From: an uncultured Pelagibacteraceae bacterium
GTDB taxonomy: Bacteria; Pseudomonadota; Alphaproteobacteria; Pelagibacterales; Pelagibacteraceae
Direction of reading: 5' to 3'
Length of the DNA stretch: 47,706 nucleotides
NCBI GenBank assembly: GCA_902572775.1
Contig: CACGHF010000004.1
Location: 1-47,706, forward strand
Within the stretch, counting starts at the first letter, position 1; every line of letters begins with the position of its first letter. Positions 29,157-38,294 of this stretch are shown here, piece after piece. A program made the translations under genes and the position numbers. The notes below the pieces were generated by a model. The model was not told where the DNA came from. It saw only the letters and a program-made list of their open reading frames with translations, and made no database searches.

Positions 29157-29188
29157 TTTATACATACCTGACTAAAATGGTCAAGTTT
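29157..29188 (-). promoter_or_regulatory. Predicted suf operon promoter (TTGACC-N16-TATAAA) overlapped by a type-1 IscR-like binding site
   Basis: Minus-strand AAACTTGACCATTTTAGTCAGGTAT (29164-29188) matches 23/25 positions of ATASYYGACTRWWWYAGTCRRSTAT as recalled from E. coli work. Confidence 0.75.
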
Positions 29189-29270
29189 AGAGTAAAAAAA
29201 AAAACTAACATATTGTCGCTGACTTATGATAAACGTACACTTTTTTTGAGAATAATAATCAATATCGTTT

Positions 29271-29927
29271 ATGGATAATAAAATTTTAGAAATATTTATA
29301 CCTGGTCCTGCAGGAAGACTTGAAGCTAAATATTATAAAAGTAAAAAAAATACATCCCCAATTGCTTTAGTATTGCAGCCACATCCTCAATATGGAGGAA
29401 CTATGAATAATAAAGTGGTAGTAGATACTTTTCACACATTTATGGATAACGATTTTTCTGTTTGCAGAGTAAATTTCAGAGGCGTTGGAAAAAGCGATGG
29501 AGAATTTGATAATGGTCAAGGCGAACTTGCTGATGCTGCAGCGGCTTTAGATTGGTTAGAAAGAGAAAATTTTGACAATTCACAATGTTGGGTTTCAGGA
29601 TTTTCATTTGGATCTTTGATTGCAATGCAATTATTAATGAGAAGACCAGAAATAAACAGATTTATAGCTATTTCACCTCAACCAAATGTTTATGATTTTT
29701 CTTTTTTATCTCCATGTCCAACTTCTGGTTTGGTTGCTTATGGTAAAAAAGATGAATTGGTACCAGTAGAGTATATTACTGAACTTGACAAAAGATTAAG
29801 TGCACAAAAAGGTATTAAAGTAGAATTTAATGCAATATCAGAGGCCAATCACTTTTTTTCAAAAACAAGTGATTCTTTAATTAAACATCTTGATAAATAT
29901 ATAAAAAAAGAAACAGCACTATATTAA
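29271..29927 (+). CDS. Alpha/beta hydrolase
   Basis: HPQYGGTMNNKVV, NFRGVGKSDGEFD, GFSFGS nucleophile elbow. Confidence 0.85.
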   Translation: MDNKILEIFIPGPAGRLEAKYYKSKKNTSPIALVLQPHPQYGGTMNNKVVVDTFHTFMDNDFSVCRVNFRGVGKSDGEFDNGQGELADAAAALDWLERENFDNSQCWVSGFSFGSLIAMQLLMRRPEINRFIAISPQPNVYDFSFLSPCPTSGLVAYGKKDELVPVEYITELDKRLSAQKGIKVEFNAISEANHFFSKTSDSLIKHLDKYIKKETALY

Positions 29928-31066
29928 AAATTTTCTACCAGTTTTCCACCGACCGTAAATTCTTTGCATCCAGTTGTTGTGTTAAAAGAAATTGGTAAAT
30001 TCAAAAAAGACCTTATAGCTAGAAATCCAAATGCCTGTGATTCAATATAATCACCATTTAAATTATAATTATCTATACTTTCTAAATTAATATAATTTTC
30101 ATGTGATATGTAATTTTTTATACGATTAATTAAATTACTATTTTTTCTACCACCACCACAGAGTAAAAATATAATACTATGTTCTTGACTAATATATTTC
30201 AACCCTTCTGCAATTAAATATGCTGTAAAGTCTGTTATAGTAGCACAACCATCTTCTAAAGATAAACCTCTTGCAAAAGATACATCAAAATTTTTAATGT
30301 CCAATGACTGGGAGTAAGAATTTATTTTAAAATTATCTATTGCTTGATTTAAAATTAATTGATCTACTTTCCCTGCTTTAGATAGTTCACCATTTTTATC
30401 AAATTTTTTGTTGGAATTATTTCTTACCCATTCATCAATTAAACAATTACCAGGGCCTATATCAAAAGCAGAAAGATTATTTTGAAAATTATCTGAATCA
30501 TTAATAACTTTTGTAACATTTGCGATACCACCAATATTCAAGAAACCTATTGGAAATTTAATATTAAAATTTTGATTAATTTTTTTTGATAAAATATGAT
30601 GGAAAATTGGAGTTAAAGGTGCACCTTGGCCATTATTTTGAATATCTGCTTGTCTAAAATCATATATGACTTTTTTTTTGACCATTTGAGATAACAATTT
30701 CCCATCTCCTAGTTGATTGGTAATTTTCTCTTTTGGGTTATGAAAAATTGTTTGACCATGAAAACCTATCAAATCAATGGGTTCTCTGTATTTTTTTAAT
30801 GATTGATTAACTGCATCAGCGTGAAAAAGAGTTAAATTACGCTCTAATTCTCTTAATTTTTCCGAATTTTGTAAAAGATCTTTCTTTGTTAAAACTAAAT
30901 CTCTTAATCGAACTAACTGATCCTGAAGATTTTTATCATACTCATAATAATCATCTAAAATATTTGAAAATTCATCGTATCCATCTGAAGTAATTATAGA
31001 TAAATCAATACCATCCATAGATGTTCCGCTCATTAGTCCAATTGCAGTATATAATTTTTTTTTCAT
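29924..31066 (-). CDS. anmK: Anhydro-N-acetylmuramic acid kinase
   Basis: GLMSGTSMDGIDLSI, GFHGQTIFHNP, FDIGPGNCLID. Confidence 0.95.
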   Translation of the reverse strand: MKKKLYTAIGLMSGTSMDGIDLSIITSDGYDEFSNILDDYYEYDKNLQDQLVRLRDLVLTKKDLLQNSEKLRELERNLTLFHADAVNQSLKKYREPIDLIGFHGQTIFHNPKEKITNQLGDGKLLSQMVKKKVIYDFRQADIQNNGQGAPLTPIFHHILSKKINQNFNIKFPIGFLNIGGIANVTKVINDSDNFQNNLSAFDIGPGNCLIDEWVRNNSNKKFDKNGELSKAGKVDQLILNQAIDNFKINSYSQSLDIKNFDVSFARGLSLEDGCATITDFTAYLIAEGLKYISQEHSIIFLLCGGGRKNSNLINRIKNYISHENYINLESIDNYNLNGDYIESQAFGFLAIRSFLNLPISFNTTTGCKEFTVGGKLVENF

Positions 31067-31111
31067 TGATATGCTTTTTAAAAAAAATTTGTATATTGTA
31101 ACTATAAACTT

Positions 31112-32341
31112 ATGAATAAATTTTTAAAAGAATTTAAAGATAGAGGTTTTTTCTATCAATGTACAAGTGAAGGTGAATTATCTAAACAATTAGATCAAGA
31201 AAAGATTAAAGGTTACATAGGTTTTGATTGTACAGCTGAAAGCTTACATGTGGGTAGCTTATTGCAAATAATGTGTTTACGACTACTACAAAAAAATGGA
31301 CATCGACCAATAGTTTTACTTGGTGGAGGAACTACAAGAATTGGGGATCCGTCTGGTAAAGATAAAACTAGAAAAATATTAAGCGAAGAAGAGATTGAGA
31401 AAAATATTAAAAATATCAAAAATATTTTAAAAAAATTTTTAGATAATAATGATCCAAATACAAAACCAATATTTGTAAATAATCATACTTGGCTTAAAGA
31501 TTTAAATTATATTTCTTTTTTAAGAGATATAGGAAAACATTTCACGATAAATAGAATGTTAACATTTGATAGTGTAAAACTTAGATTAGATAGAGAACAA
31601 TCTTTGAGTTATATGGAATTTAATTATATGATTTTACAAGCATACGATTTTCTTGAATTAAATAAGAAAGAAAATTGTCTCTTACAAATGGGAGGTTCAG
31701 ATCAATGGGGAAACATTGTTAATGGTGTTGAGCTTATTAAAAGATATTCTAATAACCAAGCCTTTGGTTTAACAACTCCGTTAATTACGCTAGCAACTGG
31801 TGCTAAAATGGGAAAAACTGAAAGTGGAGCTATTTGGTTAGATGAAAAATACTTATCAGCTTATGATTATTGGCAATTTTGGAGAAACGTAGATGATAGA
31901 GATGTAATCAAATTTTTAAAAATGTTTACCGAAATTGAAATTAAGGAAATAGAAACAATTAAAGATAAAGATATAAATGAATTAAAAATACTACTTGCTA
32001 ATAAAACCACAGAAATGTTGCATGGAAAGGAAGCAGCTAAAAATTCTGAGCAAGCAGCAAAAGAAGCTTTCTCAGGAAACACTCTGGGTTCAAACTTACC
32101 TAAAGTTAATATTCAATCAAATAAAATAGAAGAAAAAATAAATATAGTAGACCTTGTTTTATTATCTAAACTAGAAAACTCGAAAAGCGAAATCAGAAGA
32201 CTTATAAAAGGGAGTGCGGTAAAAATAAATGACGATGTTATTTCAGATGAAAAGTTCGAAATCAATAAAAATTTATTTAAAGATAATTATCTTAAACTTT
32301 CCCTTGGAAAAAAAAGACATATTAAAATAGAATTAAATTAA
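31112..32341 (+). CDS. tyrS: Tyrosyl-tRNA synthetase
   Basis: GFDCTAESLHVGSLLQI (HIGH-like), MGGSDQWGNI, KMGKTESGAIWLD (KMSKS-like). Confidence 0.96.
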   Translation: MNKFLKEFKDRGFFYQCTSEGELSKQLDQEKIKGYIGFDCTAESLHVGSLLQIMCLRLLQKNGHRPIVLLGGGTTRIGDPSGKDKTRKILSEEEIEKNIKNIKNILKKFLDNNDPNTKPIFVNNHTWLKDLNYISFLRDIGKHFTINRMLTFDSVKLRLDREQSLSYMEFNYMILQAYDFLELNKKENCLLQMGGSDQWGNIVNGVELIKRYSNNQAFGLTTPLITLATGAKMGKTESGAIWLDEKYLSAYDYWQFWRNVDDRDVIKFLKMFTEIEIKEIETIKDKDINELKILLANKTTEMLHGKEAAKNSEQAAKEAFSGNTLGSNLPKVNIQSNKIEEKINIVDLVLLSKLENSKSEIRRLIKGSAVKINDDVISDEKFEINKNLFKDNYLKLSLGKKRHIKIELN

Positions 32342-34767
32342 TTTTTTTTAATTTTCTCTAAAGTTCTAGTAATAAACCTGGGTGTTAGAGTTTTTATAGG
32401 ATTTACAGTAGTTTCTAAATCTTTAGGGGGGCCTTTAATTTTAAAGCTAACTCCAAAAACACCATCACCTACTTTCTTTCCAATCAATAAATCTCCAAGT
32501 AAAGGTATTGAAGCAATAGATCTATTAATTGTTGTCGCTGGAACCAAGGTTCCTCTTAAACTAATTAATTTATCCTCCTCAATGTATCCTTCCAATAAAA
32601 TAGATATTGCTGGACCAATTGCGTATAACTCCTGAATTTTCATAAGTTTATCTTGATTGGTAAAATTCATTTCAAAATCTGTAAACCTAATCCCCTCTCC
32701 TGTAAGTAAATCTGCTATTCCTTGAAGAGATGCAAGAGCCAACAACTTAGCTAACGCTGGAATTTCTTTAACTTTAAAATTATCAATTACTAATTTAGAA
32801 GTTGAAACTCCATCTTTTTTCAAGGAATAAAAGTCTAAATATCCTTCTCTATCATCTTTAAAACCTTTGATAAATTTATATCTATCTACTAGGGGTTTTG
32901 CCTTAGATGAGAAAAGGGTAGTAATTTTTTCACCTTGATCATTTGTTCTAATTGTAAATTTTATATTTTGCGAATTATTATAAAGGGCCAAAATATCTGC
33001 TTCTTCTACTTTATTATCAATAATTTTTATCTTTCCATTTAAATCTTTAACAAAGTGTATTTCATCAAAGTAAACTTCCTTAAAATTAAGGTCCATACTT
33101 AGGTTATTTTCAAAAAGATTGTTTTCATTTTTATCATTAGCATCTAGTAAATTCGAAATTAAAGAATTTGCATTGAATGAAGTGCCATCAATTAAATAAT
33201 TTTGGCCTTCTACTTTTTTTATATTGTAATTATTTTTTTTATTTTCTGTATCTAAATAATGAAAATTTGCCTGATCAATTTTTATTATTTGATTAGAAGC
33301 GTTAAGATATAAATTCTTAATTTTAATGTTATTATTTTCTTCGTTAATGATAAAACTATTTATATTAAGATTTTTATCATTTTTTATTTCTCCATTAATT
33401 TGAAGATTCATTTTACTTTTATCTTTTTTTTTATAATTAATATTATCAATTTTAAATTTTGTATTTTTTACATTTAAATTAGTATTAAAACTTAATTTAT
33501 TTTCATTTTTCTCAATAAAATAATCAATTTCTTCAAAATCTTTATCGATTTTAAATTTTCCTGAACCTGAAAAAGTTAGTTTGTTATTGTTAAAATTAAT
33601 TTTTAATTTTTGATTATTAAAATTTATATTTTCATTAGCTTGAGGGAAGAAAATTTTTAAAAAATCTTGCTGCTCTAAAACTATATTTTTTAAAAATAAT
33701 TCTGAATCTATTCTTAAATCCTTATCTTTTTTATTTATAAAATATTTAATTTCATCTATTTCTCCAGTATTTATTTGAATTTGCCCCCCACCGTTAATTG
33801 ATAAATTTTTATCCTTATAATTTAAATTTAATTTATGATTATCTAGTAAAATTAGATCATCAACTTCTGAAAAATATTTATTAATTATTTTTAAATTTTT
33901 ATATTTTAGTTGTGTAATATTTATATCAGAATTTAAAATAATATTTTTAACTTTGAATTTTTCGTCTATTTCTAAAGAAAATTCATTATTTGTTTTGAAT
34001 TTAGCATCATCAACAATTATATTTTCAAAATTTAAATTTAATAAATTTAATATATTTGAATTTAAACTTGATTGATCGTTTTCAACAATAGCATCAATTA
34101 AAAAGCTATTTTTTTTCTTTTTTACGTTAAGTTTTTTTGAAATAAAATTTACTTCTTCAGTTTTAAAATTTATTTCATCAAAATCATAATTATCTTTTTG
34201 AAAATTGAAATTAAAATTTATATTTTTAAAAATAGCTCTGTCTAAAAAATTAATACTTCCATCTTTTATCAAACCTTCAATGATATAATCATTTTTAAGT
34301 TTACCATTTTCATCGATGTTCAAACTTAGATCTATAATTACATGACCTTTTTTTACAATTTTTTCTAATATAAATAATTCAGGTTTGTTGTTTGTTGTAC
34401 GAATAAATTTAATTAAATCATTTAATAATATAGACTTAGTTTTTACCTCTATATTTGATGATGAAATCTTATTTTTAATTAAAGAATTGAGCGAAACTTG
34501 CGTTTTAATGCTTTCTAATGCTAAAGGTCTTTTTGAAAAATATACCGTAGTTCCAACTGTTTTTGCATAAATTTTTAGTTTAAAAGGATCTAGGATTAAT
34601 TTAATTTTTTTTAAATCTATATCTATATTTTTATTTACTAGTGAGATTCTTTTTTTAATTTCATCGTTAAATCTATCTGTCTCTATACCTATAGTGCTAA
34701 GGTAAATTGTCAAAATAAAAAACACTGACAGAAACAAAATAAAATATTTTAAGAAATTATTTTTCAT
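32338..34767 (-). CDS. AsmA-like/DUF3971 family protein (YhdP-type)
   Basis: N-terminal TM segment, long repetitive beta-type region, C-terminal LASLQGIADLLTGEGIRFTDFEMNF...GYIEEDKLISLRGTLVPA. Confidence 0.7.
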   Translation of the reverse strand: MKNNFLKYFILFLSVFFILTIYLSTIGIETDRFNDEIKKRISLVNKNIDIDLKKIKLILDPFKLKIYAKTVGTTVYFSKRPLALESIKTQVSLNSLIKNKISSSNIEVKTKSILLNDLIKFIRTTNNKPELFILEKIVKKGHVIIDLSLNIDENGKLKNDYIIEGLIKDGSINFLDRAIFKNINFNFNFQKDNYDFDEINFKTEEVNFISKKLNVKKKKNSFLIDAIVENDQSSLNSNILNLLNLNFENIIVDDAKFKTNNEFSLEIDEKFKVKNIILNSDINITQLKYKNLKIINKYFSEVDDLILLDNHKLNLNYKDKNLSINGGGQIQINTGEIDEIKYFINKKDKDLRIDSELFLKNIVLEQQDFLKIFFPQANENINFNNQKLKINFNNNKLTFSGSGKFKIDKDFEEIDYFIEKNENKLSFNTNLNVKNTKFKIDNINYKKKDKSKMNLQINGEIKNDKNLNINSFIINEENNNIKIKNLYLNASNQIIKIDQANFHYLDTENKKNNYNIKKVEGQNYLIDGTSFNANSLISNLLDANDKNENNLFENNLSMDLNFKEVYFDEIHFVKDLNGKIKIIDNKVEEADILALYNNSQNIKFTIRTNDQGEKITTLFSSKAKPLVDRYKFIKGFKDDREGYLDFYSLKKDGVSTSKLVIDNFKVKEIPALAKLLALASLQGIADLLTGEGIRFTDFEMNFTNQDKLMKIQELYAIGPAISILLEGYIEEDKLISLRGTLVPATTINRSIASIPLLGDLLIGKKVGDGVFGVSFKIKGPPKDLETTVNPIKTLTPRFITRTLEKIKKN

Positions 34768-35858
34768 TTAATTTATAAAGTGATTGTTCCAAAAATTCAT
34801 CAAGATCGCCATCTAATACTTTATCTGGACTAGTGCTTTCAAAACTAGTTCTATTATCTTTTACAAGTCTGTAAGGCTGAAGAACATAGGATCTAATTTG
34901 ATGCCCCCACCCTATTTCAGATTTAGAACTTTCAACATTTTGATTTTCTTCCTCTCTTTTTTTAATTTCATAATCATATAATCTTGCTTTCAACATATTC
35001 ATGCATGTTTCTTTATTTTTATGCTGAGATCTTTCATTTTGACATTGAACAACAATTTTTGAAGGAATGTGTGTTATTCTAACTGCGCTATCAGTAGTGT
35101 TTACATGCTGGCCACCTGCTCCACTAGAACGATAGGTGTCTATTCTTAAATCTTTTTCTAAAATTTCTATATTTATATTTTCATCTACAACCGGATAAAT
35201 CCAAACACTTGCAAAACTTGTGTGCCTTCTTGCTCCGGAGTCAAATGGTGATATCCTAACTAATCTATGTATTCCCGACTCTTTTTTTAACCATCCAAAA
35301 ACATAGTCACCATCTATTTTAATTGTTGCAGACTTTATTCCAGCCTCGTCACCTCTATGTTCGCTAATCAAACTTGATTTAAAATTTTTTTTATCGGACC
35401 ATTTTAAATACATTCTTCTTAGCATATCAGCCCAATCTTGACTTTCTGTGCCTCCAGCACCAGCATGTATTTCTATATAACAATTTAAAGGGTCTGCTTC
35501 ATTAGATAAAAAACATTTAATTTCATTTTTTTTAACTTCACTTCTTAAGTCTTTAATATTTTGGAGAACTTCCTTTTGAACTTGTAAATTCTCTTCTTCA
35601 AACGCCAATTGATTCAAGTCATCTAAATCTTTAAGTTTTTCAACATTATTATTTAAAGAATTAGTTAAATCTTCATATAATTTCTTTTCTTTGATTACTT
35701 TTTGAGAGTTATTTTTATCTTGCCAAAAATCGGCACTCAACATTTGTGAATTTAAAGATTGCAGTTTTGAATGTATATTGTTTTTTTCAAAGATACTCCT
35801 GTATTTTTTGATTTATCTTTTCAATCTCATCTTTTAAATTTTGATAATTATTATCCAT
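34757..35858 (-). CDS. prfB: Peptide chain release factor 2, requiring programmed +1 frameshift at UGA 35789-35787
   Basis: GAGGQHVNTTDSAVRI motif; upstream zero-frame ATGGATAATAATTATCAA...CAGGAGTATCTTTGA shifts into the listed ORF; internal SD AGGAG 3 nt before CTT TGA. Confidence 0.95.
35787..35800 (-). promoter_or_regulatory. prfB +1 programmed frameshift element AGGAG-TAT-CTT-TGA
   Basis: Same spacing as the canonical AGGGGGTATCTTTGA element. Confidence 0.93.
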
Positions 35859-38194
35859 TAGTAAAACTTTAATATATTATTTGAGTCTAATCTATCTGAA
35901 TTTGTATAAAGTACCTTTCCATCAACCACATTTTCTTTTTTAAAAACCTCAATAATAGTATTCTTTGAGTTAAATTTTGCTTTTTGACCTGTTAAAGGAT
36001 CAACAACCATCATCACCGTACCTTTAGCAGCCTTAAATGGTCGTGCATCATTTTTGTTAATAGAATCACTTATAAAATTTTTGAATATTGGCAAAGCCGT
36101 TTTGGACCCTGTTTCATATTTTCCTAATGGAGTTGGATTATCTGATCCAACATAAACACCAACTAGTACATTTGAGGTAAAACCTACAAACCAAGTATCT
36201 GTATTTTTATTTGTTGTTCCAGTTTTTCCTGCGATATTTAAATTTAAGTCTTTTAGTTTTTTAGCTGTACCTCTTTGAATAACTCCTTCTAAAATTGATG
36301 TCATTTGAAAAGCTGTTTCTGGAGAAAAAATTTGCTTATAGTTATTTTTAATCTCTGGATAATCGTTGGTTAAATAAGAAATTTGATCACAATTAATACA
36401 TTTTCTTTTATCATTATTAAAAATAGTATTTCCCTCACTGTCCTGAATTCTATCTATCAATATTGGTTCAACAAGTTTTCCTCCATTAACAAAAACTGAA
36501 TAAGCAGATGTAAGTTTTAATAAAGTTGTTTCAGCAGATCCCAAAGATATAGATAAAAGTTCCTCTGGATTATCATAAATTTTTAATGCTTTTGAAAAAT
36601 CAACTATTTTCTCCACACCAAGATTTTGGGCTATTCTTACTGTCATTAAATTTCTAGATTTTTCCAAACCAACTCTTAAAGTCGAAGGCCCATAAAATTT
36701 TTTTCCATAATTTTCTGGTTTCCACATTTTTAAATCATCTCCTTGGTCTAAAACCAGTGGTGCGTCTAGAACTAATGATGTTGGTGTAAAATTGTTCTCT
36801 AAGGCTAATGCATAAACAAATGGTTTAAAAGCTGATCCAGGCTGTCTTTTAGCTTGAGTTGCTCTGTTAAATTCACTTTGTTTAAAACTAAAACCACCAC
36901 TTAGTGCTAAAACTCTTCCAGTAAATGGATCCATCACAACAATTCCACCATTCACCTTTGGCAATTGTTGTAAGTTAAAAATATTTTCTTTAAGATTTTT
37001 AACATAAATAATATCACCAAGTTTTAATAATTTATTAAATTCTTTTTTTGTCCAAGAAATACTCTGATATTCAATAACGCCTTTGATATTATCTTCTGTT
37101 TCTATTTCTGCTGAAAATTTATTTATCTTTTTGACTATTGCTAATTTCCAATTAATTAAATCTTCTAATTTATACTTTTCTAAATCTTTTTTCCACTCTG
37201 AATTATAAATCTTGTTAGTAAGTGGTCCTCTCCATCCCTTTCTTTTATCATATGCTATTAATCCATCTCTAAGTGATTTTGTTGCAATTGTTTGTAAATT
37301 TAAATCTATTGGAGTATTGATATTAAAACCTTGTTTGTAAACTTTATCATAGCTCAAAGTTTCAATTACGCTCTTTCTCACATCCTCAATAAAATATTGA
37401 GCATCTTCTAAATAAATTTTTTTATTTTTTTTTAAAATTATTTCTTCTTTTGTAAGTTTTTCATACCATTCTGAGGTTAAATAATTATTATCTAACAAAT
37501 TTTTTAAAACTAAATTTCTTCTAAATTTTGCTATATCTGGATCTCTATAAGGATTATATCTACTAGGTGCTTTTGGCAAAGCTGCTAATAAAGCGGCTTC
37601 TGAGTAATTTAAATCTTTAATAGATTTATCAAAATATTCTAAGCTTGCAGCAGCTACTCCATATGCTCCACTTCCGAGATAAATTTGGTTTAGATAAAGT
37701 TCTAAAATTCTTTCTTTAGATAAAGCTCTCTCTATTCTAAAGGCTAGAATTGCTTCCTTAATTTTTCTATTTAAACTTACTTCATTCGTTAATAAAAAGT
37801 TTTTTGCTACCTGTTGAGTAATTGTAGATGCTCCCTCTAACCTTTTAGATGATAAAATATTTGAAATATTATTTATTACAGCTCTAATAACACCTTTGGC
37901 ATCAACACCTGGATGTTTGAAAAAATTTTTATCTTCAGCAGATAAAAATGCATTAATTACATTTTTTGGAATTGAATTAAATGGAACAAATACTCTTTTT
38001 TCCTGTGAAAAATCTGCCACCAAATCACCATTACCAGAGTAAACTTTACTGGAAACAGGAGGTTTGTAACTTTTAAGAAATTTATAATCTGGTAAATCAT
38101 TAGAATAAGTCCATAAAACACTTATTATCGAAATTGCTGATAATAGAATAAAAGAAGTAATTAAAATAAAGATATTTCTAAAAAATTTATTCAT
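35858..38194 (-). CDS. mrcA: Penicillin-binding protein 1A (transglycosylase/transpeptidase)
   Basis: EDKNFFKHPGVDAKGV, RLEGASTITQQVAKN, RQPGSAFKPFVYA, GKTGTTNKNTDTWFVGFT. Confidence 0.95.
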   Translation of the reverse strand: MNKFFRNIFILITSFILLSAISIISVLWTYSNDLPDYKFLKSYKPPVSSKVYSGNGDLVADFSQEKRVFVPFNSIPKNVINAFLSAEDKNFFKHPGVDAKGVIRAVINNISNILSSKRLEGASTITQQVAKNFLLTNEVSLNRKIKEAILAFRIERALSKERILELYLNQIYLGSGAYGVAAASLEYFDKSIKDLNYSEAALLAALPKAPSRYNPYRDPDIAKFRRNLVLKNLLDNNYLTSEWYEKLTKEEIILKKNKKIYLEDAQYFIEDVRKSVIETLSYDKVYKQGFNINTPIDLNLQTIATKSLRDGLIAYDKRKGWRGPLTNKIYNSEWKKDLEKYKLEDLINWKLAIVKKINKFSAEIETEDNIKGVIEYQSISWTKKEFNKLLKLGDIIYVKNLKENIFNLQQLPKVNGGIVVMDPFTGRVLALSGGFSFKQSEFNRATQAKRQPGSAFKPFVYALALENNFTPTSLVLDAPLVLDQGDDLKMWKPENYGKKFYGPSTLRVGLEKSRNLMTVRIAQNLGVEKIVDFSKALKIYDNPEELLSISLGSAETTLLKLTSAYSVFVNGGKLVEPILIDRIQDSEGNTIFNNDKRKCINCDQISYLTNDYPEIKNNYKQIFSPETAFQMTSILEGVIQRGTAKKLKDLNLNIAGKTGTTNKNTDTWFVGFTSNVLVGVYVGSDNPTPLGKYETGSKTALPIFKNFISDSINKNDARPFKAAKGTVMMVVDPLTGQKAKFNSKNTIIEVFKKENVVDGKVLYTNSDRLDSNNILKFY

Positions 38195-38294
38195 TTTAAT
38201 TTCATTATATCTTGGAATTTGTTAAAGATATGGCAAGAAAATTAAACAAAATTTTAAAAACTAAATTATTAATGAAATTAACATTCACAAAATT

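Noticed and set aside
28707-29165. 152-aa form of IscR starting MYKNPQ
   Set aside because: Start would lie within the predicted IscR site/-10 region; the internal MKLTSKG start has an SD and is the family-typical N-terminus.
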